This document shows positions 17,792 through 26,222 of a stretch of 64,000 nucleotides of DNA, piece after piece. How positions within the stretch are numbered: position 1 is the first letter of the stretch; each line of letters opens with the position of its first letter. The notes under the pieces are model-generated. The model saw nothing but the letters and a program-made list of their open reading frames with translations. It did no database searches and was not told where the DNA came from. Origin of the DNA: Saezia sanguinis (GTDB taxonomy: Bacteria; Pseudomonadota; Gammaproteobacteria; Burkholderiales; Burkholderiaceae_C); NCBI RefSeq assembly GCF_003991585.1, contig NZ_PQSP01000009.1, forward strand, positions 1-64,000, written 5' to 3'. The position numbers and the translations under genes were made by a program.

Positions 17792-17803
17792 TATTGCCTC
17801 TGC
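17792..17803 (-). repeat. Retron a1 repeat
   Basis: Minus-strand GCAGAGGCAATA lies at the predicted 5' end of the retron RNA and pairs with a2 at 17610-17621. Confidence 0.9.
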
Positions 17804-17808
17804 GGCAG

Positions 17809-17837
17809 ATTATATGCAAGAGCACCTGAACAATCAA
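17809..17837 (-). promoter_or_regulatory. Sigma-70-type promoter of the retron
   Basis: On the minus strand TTGATT (17832-17837), a 17-base spacer and a perfect TATAAT (17809-17814) form a near-consensus promoter. Transcription starting about seven bases on would begin at a1 of the msr RNA. Confidence 0.85.
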
Positions 17838-18167
17838 ACCGCCGGTACGCCGAGGGTGTGTTAATGCACTCCTGCATGGATTCGTAAAAAACGCGGGCAC
17901 GCAAAGCAGGGCGGGAACGATGCGGTAACATCACATCCGGCATACTCAGGCAGATGGGTGCAAAAACAGGCGTTTAATTACCGTGACATTGTAGAATGCA
18001 ACAAAGCCGGGCCATAGGGTCAAATTACCCTGCGCCAGGCGGTTGATGTGCTGTGTACCGGGCCATGCCAATGCCGGTACACATACCGGTATCGCGTATG
18101 GGGCAGAGCCGGTGAATCGTCAGAAACGCGTTGTTGAACCATTTAGAGTGTAGGGGCGGGATTTCTT
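17838..18167. other. Intergenic stretch between retron and TPR-like gene
   Basis: These 330 bases have no credible frame and no recognisable retron effector. They hold the inverted repeats at 18052-18092 and a G-rich ribosome-site region (AGGGGCGGG) at 18152-18160. Confidence 0.5.
18052..18092. promoter_or_regulatory. Paired inverted repeats carrying CCGGTA
   Basis: TGTGTACCGG (18052-18061) and CCGGTACACA (18074-18083) are perfect 10-bp arms around a 12-base loop. They are followed at once by the palindrome ATACCGGTAT (18083-18092). They lie 75-115 bases before the TPR-like gene and may be an operator or an RNA hairpin in its leader. Confidence 0.4.
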
Positions 18168-20549
18168 TTGGGTATATATCTGAAGCATCGTTTGGTGGCC
18201 GTGCTGTTGTGGGCATCTGTGCTGATGGGCATGATTGGTATTGTCTGGGCTTGCGGCGGCGGGGGCTGGCCGCCCCAGACGCTTAGCAACAGGGACTGGA
18301 CACTGCGCGCAGCGCCTTACAACAGCCTGTCTTATGAATTAAAACAGATTGGACAACTGACAGCGGAAGACCTGCCACTGAGAAGCGAAGTCGTGCAGCG
18401 CCCGGATGTCAGCGCTGAGCAAAAGCAGCAGATTTTACAGATGCGCCAGGCGGCTGATGGCGACCAGGCGTATCAGCTAGGCGCTGGGTTGCCCGAGGAT
18501 GTTCGGCTGTATACAGCCGCGGCAGTGGATTATCACCTTTATACATCGGGGAATGCAGGTTACCTGGCCTGGGAGCGGGCGCGCAAAAGGTTTGAAGCTG
18601 TGCTGGCGTTGAATCCGCAAGAGGCGCAACTGCGCGCAGCCTGGGCGGCTTTCATGCTGGGCCGCATGTATCTGCGGCAAATCACCATGCCGCAGGCACA
18701 GCCGATAGGTGCTTCATTACAGACTTACCAGCAGGCACAAAGTACAAAAGCGCAGCAGTATTTTCAGCTCACGCGCGAACTGGTGCGCTCAGGCGCCAAT
18801 GATGCAGAAGGGCTGGCGGTAACCAGCCTGGGGGAAGAGGCCAGGGCACACATCTGGTATTGCAGCTGGCCTGAAATATACAGTAGCTCTTTTGAAACAC
18901 CTCCAACAACCGGGTGCTCTGACTCATTGCAGGCAGAGGATTTCCGGCAGGCCTTCTCTTTGTATGCCAGGCAGGTACTGGCGCATGATCAGGGCAGCAG
19001 TGATGGAGATGGCGGTGGCTACACGTCATTGATATTCGTTTCAGGGTTTGTGTATCACCATCCGCAGTTGTTTGCACATCTGTTAAACGACCCTGTGGCA
19101 AGGCGTGTGCTGGTGACTGACGGCATGCGGCGCACAATCGACCGCAGGGATGGCTCCTATCCGCAGGAGGCCGATGCATTTCGGGACGGGTATCTGAGCA
19201 CGCTGGCAGATGCGATGGCTGCCTTGCCCGATACCGGGCCTCATGAAGATGCGGACCGGTTGGCGGCTTTGGCTTACCGCACCGGCCGCTACGATCTGGC
19301 GGCTAGGTTTGTGCAGATATCCGATTCGCCGCTGGCTGCCTGGGTGGGCGCCAAGCTGGCCTTGCAAAAAGGCGACCTGAATGCCGCAGCAGATGCCTAT
19401 GCACTGGCGTTGCAGTCATTTGCGCAAAACGATTTACCTACCCCCAGCATTGCCCCCGGCAATGAAGCGCTTGTGTATGCCGAGTCCGGTGTGCTGGCGC
19501 TGGCACGCAGTGACTATATGCAGGCCATGCAGCTTTTATGGACAGCATACCAAAGAAATGCTGAATTGGAGGCAGACAATCCGGATGCGTGGTATTTCAA
19601 TCGGGACAGTGACAGAAAGTTTTTTTACTATGGGGATGCCACTTATCTGGCCGAGCGTATCCTGACCACCGATGAACTCAAACTGTTTGTAGATACGCAT
19701 GTGCCTGCAACAGCCGGTGTCGAACTAACGAGCGGCGCATGTGCCTATCGGCCTGCCAGCGGCAATGACTGCCTGCGCTGGCTGCTGGCCAGAAGGCTGA
19801 TGCGCGATGCCCGTTATGACGAGGCCGCTTCCTATTTTCCGGCGTTATATGCCAACATGTCTGGCGAGCATGTAAACCTGCCCGCGCAGGCGCAGGGCTA
19901 TGCTCAGGCGTTGAGTGACAGCGGGCGTTTCTGGCAGACGGATATCACAAAGGCGCAGCATCTGTTCAACGCGGCCATGCTTTTGCGGCTGTATGGCAAA
20001 GAGCTCATCGGCTACCAGGGGCATCTGGGTAATGACAATTGGGCAGGGGTACACAAGGGGCCCCCCATTTCGTATATGCGTCAGACTTTTGCCGCTTCTG
20101 ACTGGGAGGGGGCGGACGAGCTTGCCCGCTACAACGCAACCGTTTCGCAGCCTGAAAAGCGCTGGTATTACCGCTATGTGGCCATTGGTCTGGTGGAACA
20201 GGCGGCAGGCAAGGTGCCGGCCCGCTCGCAGGCCTTTGCCGCCATGCTGTGCCATGCAACCGGCTGGGGAGATGACGAGAGCAAAAAACGCCTGTATGCA
20301 CGCTATGTGCGTGAGGGGGCGATGGTGGACTGGGGATTTAACCCCGACTATTGCCCTGAGCCAGACTTTGACAAAGCCCGCCGTGATTACTGGCAACTGA
20401 CCTATCAGGCGCAGGTCCGCCGGTTTGGTGCGCCTTGGGTATGGGGCGTGGCAGGGGCGTGTTTGCTTGCCTGTTTGTTATTGCCTGTGTGGGCCGGCAT
20501 CCGTTACAGGAGAAAGCGCGCAGAACCCAAAGCGGGCAACAGCGGTTGA
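18168..20549 (+). CDS. Exported TPR-like protein with C-terminal membrane anchor
   Basis: The protein has 793 residues from a TTG at 18168, behind AGGGGCGGG. This start is needed for the charged N region of the signal segment (YLKHRLVAVLLWASVLMGMIGIVWA, before CGGGG). The body is helical with many Ala-rich paired helices (LAALAYRTGRYDLAARFVQ, KLALQKGDLNAAADAYALAL, VYAESGVLALARSDYMQAMQLLWTAYQ in parts), as in tetratricopeptide arrays. A membrane segment near the end (VAGACLLACLLLPVWAGIRY) is followed by a basic tail, so most of the protein should face the periplasm. Function is unknown. It precedes the DUF3142 lipoprotein by 47 bases, so the pair is likely one operon and may act together. Confidence 0.7.
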   Translation: MGIYLKHRLVAVLLWASVLMGMIGIVWACGGGGWPPQTLSNRDWTLRAAPYNSLSYELKQIGQLTAEDLPLRSEVVQRPDVSAEQKQQILQMRQAADGDQAYQLGAGLPEDVRLYTAAAVDYHLYTSGNAGYLAWERARKRFEAVLALNPQEAQLRAAWAAFMLGRMYLRQITMPQAQPIGASLQTYQQAQSTKAQQYFQLTRELVRSGANDAEGLAVTSLGEEARAHIWYCSWPEIYSSSFETPPTTGCSDSLQAEDFRQAFSLYARQVLAHDQGSSDGDGGGYTSLIFVSGFVYHHPQLFAHLLNDPVARRVLVTDGMRRTIDRRDGSYPQEADAFRDGYLSTLADAMAALPDTGPHEDADRLAALAYRTGRYDLAARFVQISDSPLAAWVGAKLALQKGDLNAAADAYALALQSFAQNDLPTPSIAPGNEALVYAESGVLALARSDYMQAMQLLWTAYQRNAELEADNPDAWYFNRDSDRKFFYYGDATYLAERILTTDELKLFVDTHVPATAGVELTSGACAYRPASGNDCLRWLLARRLMRDARYDEAASYFPALYANMSGEHVNLPAQAQGYAQALSDSGRFWQTDITKAQHLFNAAMLLRLYGKELIGYQGHLGNDNWAGVHKGPPISYMRQTFAASDWEGADELARYNATVSQPEKRWYYRYVAIGLVEQAAGKVPARSQAFAAMLCHATGWGDDESKKRLYARYVREGAMVDWGFNPDYCPEPDFDKARRDYWQLTYQAQVRRFGAPWVWGVAGACLLACLLLPVWAGIRYRRKRAEPKAGNSG

Positions 20550-20596
20550 TCTGGTTTTAACAATGTATTCCGTAATTTTTTCAGCCGGGTGGCCGC

Positions 20597-21817
20597 ATGC
20601 ATAAAACAAGATGGAGGCATGGCGTATTGGGCTTTGCCATGCTGTTGCTGGCCTTGCTGGGCACAGCGTGCAGGCAGGAACCTGTGCAGATGGTGCACGA
20701 GGCCTATATCTGGCAGCGCCTGTGGAATACCGCTGTGGTGAATGCCGTGCACCAGGCCACCCCGGCAATTGGGCAATGGCGTGTTTTGGCCGCCCAGGCC
20801 CATTCCGAACGTGGCCTTTATCAGGTAGCGCCTGACTGGGCCGCTTTAACGGCCAGCGGTAAAAGCGTGGTGGCCGTGGTGCGTATTGACGGGCACCTTG
20901 GCATGGCAGATGCAACCCTGTGGGCCGGGCAGATTGCTGATGTGTGGCAAACATGGCGCAGCGCAAGCCCTTTGGTGGTGGGGCTGGAAATTGACTATGA
21001 CTGTGGCACGCAGCGCCTGGGCGAATATACGCAATTCCTGCGCCTGCTCAGGTCCAAACTGCCGCCTGATGCCACACTGTCCATCACCGCATTGCCTGAC
21101 TGGTTGAACGCTGCCGATCTTGTGGAACTGCTGTCTGCGGTTGATACCTCCGTTTTGCAGGTGCATGCCGTGTCCAGCCTGCAACAGGGCCTGTTTAATG
21201 CCGATGATGCATTGAAGTGGGTGCAGGCTTATTCGCTGCAAACACCACACCCGTTTATGGTGGCGTTGCCGAACTACGGCTCGCGCGTCACTTGGGATGA
21301 AAAAGACAACGTTGTTGCCGTCACCAGTGAAGCGCCTTCACACGTGCTGTCACAACATGCCCGCGAACTGCTGGTGGAGCCGCAGCAGATGGCCGAATTT
21401 ATCGCCACCCTGCAAAGCAAGGCGGTGCCGCATCTCAAAGGCATTGTCTGGTTCCGGCTGCCGACGGCGCAGGACAGGCGGGCCTGGAGCCTGAACACCT
21501 GGCTGGCCGTGGTCCGAGGTGACGCTTTGCAGACAGACGTTCATGCTTTCCTTTTGCCTTCGCAGGAGCAACCGGGGCTGTACCGGGTGATGCTTGAAAA
21601 CAAAGGTGAGGTGGATGCACCGCTGCCATTGAAAGTGTTACTGCCAGCAGAGTGCCTTTATGCAGATGGTTTGACCGGCTACAGCCTGGCATCTGAAACC
21701 GGTGCCATGCCGCTGGTGCGGCAACACCCCGGTATGCTGCGTGCGCAACAAACGCGGGAAATAGGCTGGGCCCGCTGCTCAGGGGTAAGCGGTTTACAAC
21801 TGGGTGTTGAAAAATAG
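20597..21817 (+). CDS. DUF3142-type lipoprotein
   Basis: The protein has 406 residues with a lipoprotein-like signal (FAMLLLALLGTAC, Cys25). The pattern SVVAVVRIDG...PLVVGLEIDYDCGTQRLGEYTQFLRLLR, followed by LSITALPDWL, matches DUF3142, a family with a TIM-barrel look that resembles glycoside hydrolases; the DYDC region would lie in the presumed active cleft. No activity is established. The ATG follows GGTGG. It is coupled to the TPR-like exported gene, a pairing that suggests an envelope-located complex. It ends facing the convergent DUF1176 gene. Confidence 0.7.
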   Translation: MHKTRWRHGVLGFAMLLLALLGTACRQEPVQMVHEAYIWQRLWNTAVVNAVHQATPAIGQWRVLAAQAHSERGLYQVAPDWAALTASGKSVVAVVRIDGHLGMADATLWAGQIADVWQTWRSASPLVVGLEIDYDCGTQRLGEYTQFLRLLRSKLPPDATLSITALPDWLNAADLVELLSAVDTSVLQVHAVSSLQQGLFNADDALKWVQAYSLQTPHPFMVALPNYGSRVTWDEKDNVVAVTSEAPSHVLSQHARELLVEPQQMAEFIATLQSKAVPHLKGIVWFRLPTAQDRRAWSLNTWLAVVRGDALQTDVHAFLLPSQEQPGLYRVMLENKGEVDAPLPLKVLLPAECLYADGLTGYSLASETGAMPLVRQHPGMLRAQQTREIGWARCSGVSGLQLGVEK

Positions 21818-21910
21818 CGCATGCAGCCTGCCGTGCAGCAATTCACGTGTGAAAGAAATATACCAAAGGGTGATCACTTCGTGGAAGAAGCGGCTGTTTC
21901 CTGATTTTTA

Positions 21911-21941
21911 GAATGCTGCCTGACAGGTGCGTGCAGCATTC
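21911..21941. other. Hairpin between convergent genes
   Basis: GAATGCTGC (21911-21919) and GCAGCATTC (21933-21941) are perfect 9-bp arms. No T-run follows on either strand, so it is not a canonical terminator, but it may protect or end both transcripts. Confidence 0.4.
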
Positions 21942-21963
21942 CACAATAATATGGGTGCGGTTT

Positions 21964-23022
21964 TTACGGGTTTGCGTGTTTCACGTCATACACAACCGTT
22001 GGCAGTAGCCAAAAACCACCCGGCTGGCCTTTGCACATGCCGGTGGAGGCCATTTGCGTGGCAACCAACTGCTTGCCGTTCCACGAGTGGGTTTCCACAT
22101 ACCAACAGTCGCCGATGCCACGCCCTTTTTGGCCTACAAAGATTTGCCCGTTTTCATAGCCTGTTGCCATGCTGGTAATGAGTTGGGCAGAATTCAAATC
22201 GCGGTCAATCAGCCAGAAAGCATCGCCGGTATTGTAGGCGGCAGACCAGCAGGAACGTGATAACAAAGCGTGCTGGTCATTCAGGGGGTAAATATCCAAG
22301 GTCTGCGCCTGGTCTTCCCGGAGAAAACATTCTTCTGCATAAGTGTCCTGGGTTAAGGCAATGAGTTTTTCCTGCTGGTTCAGGTAGTATTGCTTTAATG
22401 TTTCATCTTCATCACGTGTGGGCGGGATGAGCAGTTCAGGCACGGGCCGGGGCTGAAGTACGCCAGTTTCCGGTTTGCTGCCTGGCCGGATCATGGCACC
22501 TGTGGTGCCAACCCGATTCTGGAATTCATCCATTTTCAAGAAAACAGCGCTCATGCCCTGACCGGAGAGTATGCCCTGTTCATTGCCATCTGAAAACACT
22601 ATGGGCTGATCGGTTCTGGCTGCATTGAGCAACGCCTGCACCTGTGCTGCACTGAGGGCAGTCGGGGCGCTCTGGTAATCAATGGTGCCGTGGCTTTTGT
22701 TGCCAATTTGGAATTGAATTGTCAGGGGCAGTATGTTTTCATCATCAAAGTCGCGCACATATAACTCACCACTGACCGCCTGGTTGGCACCGGCTGCACG
22801 GGTCAGCAAAACTGAGATGCCCAGATCGCCCTCTTCACCAAAAGCCTCATAACCGGCAGCACGGCAGGTGCCGGTGTTGTCGCACGCCAGCTCCCAGTCA
22901 TGATGCGAAAAAGCAATGCCCTGTATTGGCTGCGCATGCACGGCTGCTGCAAATATATTGAAAATGGCCGCAGTAAAAATCAGGCCGATGTGTTTGATGG
23001 TTGTGAGCAATGGTTGATTCAT
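21964..23022 (-). CDS. DUF1176 domain exported protein
   Basis: The protein has 352 residues with a signal peptide cut after residue 30 (AAAVHA|QP). The mature start HHDWELACDNTGTCRAAGYEAFGEEGDLGISVLLTRAAG in segments, together with the late cysteines (AEECFL, SRSCWSAAYNTGDAFWLID, GDCWYVETHSWNG, STGMCKGQPGGFW), is the DUF1176 pattern. These are periplasmic or lipoprotein-like proteins of unknown role with conserved disulfides. No strong ribosome site was seen before the ATG at 23022. It stands alone between the convergent lipoprotein gene and brnQ. Confidence 0.8.
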   Translation of the reverse strand: MNQPLLTTIKHIGLIFTAAIFNIFAAAVHAQPIQGIAFSHHDWELACDNTGTCRAAGYEAFGEEGDLGISVLLTRAAGANQAVSGELYVRDFDDENILPLTIQFQIGNKSHGTIDYQSAPTALSAAQVQALLNAARTDQPIVFSDGNEQGILSGQGMSAVFLKMDEFQNRVGTTGAMIRPGSKPETGVLQPRPVPELLIPPTRDEDETLKQYYLNQQEKLIALTQDTYAEECFLREDQAQTLDIYPLNDQHALLSRSCWSAAYNTGDAFWLIDRDLNSAQLITSMATGYENGQIFVGQKGRGIGDCWYVETHSWNGKQLVATQMASTGMCKGQPGGFWLLPTVVYDVKHANP

Positions 23023-23259
23023 GTTGCAGATTTGTCGCTTGTCAGTCCATTTGAATGTAAAAGGCCAGTATGCATACTGTGGTGCCGTAATGCCGCATTC
23101 TAGCCAGCACTGGGTCGTAAAGGGAAAAACACTGAATTTGATCGGAAATACGACTGAACCGGCCCTACGGTTTCATAAGGCGGTTGTGCAGACGGCTATA
23201 TACATACAGCAGCGGTACTGCGGGAATTGGGAAAATAATGCAACCCGTATGCGGTATTG

Positions 23260-24582
23260 TTAGGCGTTCTTTTTCCTGAACATACCCAGTGTGCCAATGA
23301 CAAGCCCTGCGATTGCGGGCAGCACCCACTGCATCGAAACGCCTGCAAACGGCAGCCAGTTGATCGATGCCGGATAGACCTGCGACAACAGACTGACCAG
23401 CACGGTCACACCAATGGCAAGCTGGAAGCACAGGTCAGGAATGCCTTTGAACAGCCGGTCAATAAAAATCAGGGCAATCATCACGATGGTAATCGGGTAG
23501 ATCACCCGCAGCACGGGGATGGAGCCCTGGATCACCTGGCTGAGCCCCTGGTTGGCCAGCACAAAACTGATCAGCGTGAAAATGATGGCATAGGTCTTAT
23601 AGGAGTGTTTTGGCCACAGCTCATAAAAGTAACTGCTGACCGATACGATCAGCCCGATGGCTGTGGTCAGGCAGGCCAGAGTCACCACAATGGCCAGCAG
23701 CAGTTTTCCGCCACTGCCATAGGTTGCGGCGGCCACCTGGGTCAGAATATAGGTGCCATAGTGCTGCTTGCTGGCAGCCAGCGCTGCCTGTTCCTGCCCG
23801 CTGATGGGGTAATGGTTGCCAATCCAGCCCAGAGCCAGGTAAATCAGCGCCAGAAAGCCACCTGCAATCAGCGCGGCTTTGAACGCGTTGCTGAATACTT
23901 CCTTGTGTGTGTTTAAGCCGGTGGCACGCACGGCTTTCAGTACGATGATGCTGAATGCCACCGCCGCGATGGTATCCATGGTTTCGTAGCCATCCAGAAA
24001 GCCGTTCATGAACGGTGCATTGGCGTTGAAGTCGCTGGCAATGTTGGTAACCGGCTCATCCAGTACAAAAAATGCTTTGACGACCAGCGCAATGATGGAT
24101 AAGAGCAGCAGGGGGGTTAACACTTTTCCCACCACATCGACAATGCGGTTGGGTTTAACGCTCAGCGCAAACACAAGCAGAAAATAAAGCGAGCTGAATA
24201 TCAGCAAGGGCGGCTTGAAGCCGCCAATGCGCCAGTCCATTAAAGCGGGGTCTAAAAAGCTGGCCGCTCCCATTTCAAATGCCGTGGCCGCTGTTCGCGG
24301 AATGGCGAAAAAAGGCCCGATGGTCAGATAGATGGTGACCATGAACAAAACGGCAAAAACCGGATGCACACGCCTGGCTTCGCTGTTAAAGCCGTGCTCA
24401 GAAAACAGGCCGGCCACCACCCCGATCAGCGGCAGGCCGACGCCCGTCATGATAAAGCCCAGAATCATCCAGTGAAAAGTATCTCCGCTTCTCCAGCCCA
24501 GGCTGGGTGGGAAAATCAGGTTACCAGCCCCGAAAAACAGGGCAAACAGCATAAATCCGATGGCAATGGTTTTTTTATTCAT
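23260..24582 (-). CDS. brnQ: Branched-chain amino acid carrier (LIVCS family)
   Basis: BrnQ imports leucine, isoleucine and valine across the inner membrane with cation symport. The protein has 440 residues and about 12 membrane segments, starting MNKKTIAIGFMLFALFFGAGNLIFPP, the family hallmark. Further family blocks are GLPLIGVVAG, DGYETMDTIAAVAFSIIVLKAVRATG and IGLIVSVSSYFYEL. The frame is open upstream to 24909, but only the ATG at 24582 fits the family N terminus. It is monocistronic. The 455-base upstream gap could hold regulation, but no leucine-rich leader peptide was recognised. Confidence 0.93.
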   Translation of the reverse strand: MNKKTIAIGFMLFALFFGAGNLIFPPSLGWRSGDTFHWMILGFIMTGVGLPLIGVVAGLFSEHGFNSEARRVHPVFAVLFMVTIYLTIGPFFAIPRTAATAFEMGAASFLDPALMDWRIGGFKPPLLIFSSLYFLLVFALSVKPNRIVDVVGKVLTPLLLLSIIALVVKAFFVLDEPVTNIASDFNANAPFMNGFLDGYETMDTIAAVAFSIIVLKAVRATGLNTHKEVFSNAFKAALIAGGFLALIYLALGWIGNHYPISGQEQAALAASKQHYGTYILTQVAAATYGSGGKLLLAIVVTLACLTTAIGLIVSVSSYFYELWPKHSYKTYAIIFTLISFVLANQGLSQVIQGSIPVLRVIYPITIVMIALIFIDRLFKGIPDLCFQLAIGVTVLVSLLSQVYPASINWLPFAGVSMQWVLPAIAGLVIGTLGMFRKKNA

Positions 24583-25037
24583 GACAGACTGTAAAACGTA
24601 ACTGCACATTCTTGCGATGGGCCGCAGGAAGCACGCCCTAAAAAGCGGGCTGAAGTGTACCTGATAGTGCGGATACGCAAAATGTTCAGTCTGGAAGGAT
24701 AACGGATGTTGCCCAATAAGGGGCCCGGCGGCTGCTAAAGATGCTGAAACTACTGAGGTACCATCAGGGCTGCCAGCAGTAACTGAATTTTTTCGTGTAG
24801 TGCGGCAGGTGGCCTGTGCCGGTTTTTGGCGTGCCTGGGCGAATAGAGACAATGGCGGCCTGACAAAAATTGGCCGCACCAGGGAAATGCGCGATCCCGG
24901 TGCTGTCAATAAGATAAAGGTGGTATTTTTTTGATTTGACGAATCCCCGATGATGAGGTCGTATCAAGCGCCAGGCCACATGAGGTTGTTTGATGCGACA
25001 GCTGTAAGTCTAATCAAAAAATGCAGAGGAGATCTTT
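24583..25037. other. Intergenic stretch between brnQ and the helical-protein gene
   Basis: These 455 divergent bases hold the promoters for both neighbours. A 6-bp inverted repeat (GCGGCC at 24855-24860 and GGCCGC at 24872-24877) and a good ribosome site (AGAGGAG) before 25038 are the only features seen. Confidence 0.4.
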
Positions 25038-25946
25038 ATGGGAAAGTCCAATTCAATTGAGCAGCAACAAAAATCCAACCAGGCATTTCAGGAATACGTT
25101 AACAGTATGAATAACGAGATGAATAAGCATCTGGCAGAGGCAAAAAGCGCCATAGATGCCCTGATTACCAACCACTACAAGCCTTACCCTGACAAAGCAG
25201 AGTTGATTGTCGGTGAATACAGCCATTTGGCAACGGTGAGTGAATGGTCGTTAGGCTCGGTCAACAAGATCCTTGATGCATGCCGCAATGCCATTTTTGG
25301 GGCACAGGCGCCCGACGGCACCCAAAAAGGGACTGATGATAAAAAGGTGGATGCCTCCATTGCGGAGCTGAAAAGCCGCGAGCTTTTGATTGCCAATGCC
25401 GCATTTGATGTGGTGCAAAGCACACTGAGTACGATAGGCAGCAGCTCCAGCACATCCATTACCACCAAGACAGACGCCAAAGCCATTGCGCCTGGCATGA
25501 TGCTTTTTATCTGTGTGATGGAAAATTCCTACAACCGGAAAGATTTTTTTGCCGGTGAAACCATCGTGCAAAATATGTTTGTGTTTCGTGTCTATTACTC
25601 CATTAAAGAGGGGGAAAGCGTATCCAAGCTCAGTGATTTGCAGGCGTATGAAAACCAGAAAGCGGCATTTCGCTCACTGCTCAAGCAAAACGATGAGAAG
25701 GTGGCCTCGCTGGACGTTACCAGCGACAATTTCATGACCGACTTGCAAAAGCTCACGGCTATTTCTGAAACTTTGAACAAAAGGCTGGTGGCAATTAATG
25801 AGAAAATTGCGCAACTGTCCTCCTCAAACATGCTCAGGGCCGGCAGGAGTGATGCCCTGGTTCATGATACAGAGGGTGACGCCATCGTACAGCGTATCAC
25901 CAGTAAACGTGATGCTGCGCTTGCCAGTTACCGAAGGTCTCTTTGA
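25038..25946 (+). CDS. Unknown cytosolic helical protein, head gene of the RING-H2 cluster
   Basis: The protein has 302 residues, no signal peptide and no family recognised. The N-terminal third (QQQKSNQAFQEYVNSMNNEMNKHLAEAKSAID) and the C-terminal third (LQKLTAISETLNKRLVAINEKIAQLSSS) look like coiled coils or long helices. The centre has a Ser/Thr-rich turn and a hydrophobic stretch (AIAPGMMLFICVMEN) that could insert into a membrane or pack inside. Such helix-hydrophobic-helix layouts occur in pore-forming proteins and secreted effectors, but nothing proves this. AGAGGAG precedes the ATG. Two LuxR-type frames and a RING-H2 protein follow within 35 bases on the same strand, making one likely operon. 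Confidence 0.6.
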   Translation: MGKSNSIEQQQKSNQAFQEYVNSMNNEMNKHLAEAKSAIDALITNHYKPYPDKAELIVGEYSHLATVSEWSLGSVNKILDACRNAIFGAQAPDGTQKGTDDKKVDASIAELKSRELLIANAAFDVVQSTLSTIGSSSSTSITTKTDAKAIAPGMMLFICVMENSYNRKDFFAGETIVQNMFVFRVYYSIKEGESVSKLSDLQAYENQKAAFRSLLKQNDEKVASLDVTSDNFMTDLQKLTAISETLNKRLVAINEKIAQLSSSNMLRAGRSDALVHDTEGDAIVQRITSKRDAALASYRRSL

Positions 25947-25979
25947 TCCGGCTGCTGAGTCAAACTGGGAGCTTCAGTG

Positions 25980-26222
25980 ATGCACACAAAAAAGCATTTG
26001 ACCTGGCGGGAAAAGCAGATACTGTGTTTGATGATGAAAGGCATGCGCTGTAAACAGATTGCCGATGCTTTGGGCGTTAAGGAACTGACTGTGCGCAAGC
26101 AGCGTGCCGGTCTGATGTTCAAGTTCAGTGCCCACAATGGCATGCAGTTGCTGCAGTTGGCTGAAAATTTGAATTTGCTTAAGGGGATCAAACCCATGGT
26201 GCAAAAAAAATTTATTTGCTGA
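25980..26222 (+). CDS. LuxR-type HTH protein, first frame
   Basis: The frame encodes 80 residues that are almost entirely one LuxR/FixJ-type helix-turn-helix (residues about 7-58, LTWREKQILCLMMKGMRCKQIADALGVKELTVRKQRAG). There is no sensor domain. The frame ends at a TGA at 26220-26222, just after a run of eight A residues (26203-26210). A -1 shift on that run continues directly into the next HTH frame, so the real product may be a 140-residue protein with two HTH domains. It starts 33 bases after the helical-protein gene and may regulate the cluster. Confidence 0.75.
   Translation: MHTKKHLTWREKQILCLMMKGMRCKQIADALGVKELTVRKQRAGLMFKFSAHNGMQLLQLAENLNLLKGIKPMVQKKFIC

Larger units (their letters stand above)
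17610..17803 (-). ncRNA. Retron msr-msd non-coding RNA
   Basis: A perfect 12-bp inverted repeat bounds the RNA: a1 at 17792-17803 (GCAGAGGCAATA on the minus strand) and a2 at 17610-17621. Just after a1, the minus strand reads AGC; G at 17791 is the candidate branching guanosine. The msr part has two hairpins: 17763-17785 (9 pairs, one G-U, 5-base loop) and 17741-17761 (9 pairs, 3-base loop). The msd part is a long hairpin, with CCATCATATG at 17706-17715 pairing perfectly with 17635-17644, an inner TGTACCG/CGGTACA stem, and small tip hairpins. The transcript should begin at or within a base or two of a1, given the promoter at 17809-17837, and continue into the reverse transcriptase 46 bases after a2. 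Confidence 0.9.
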
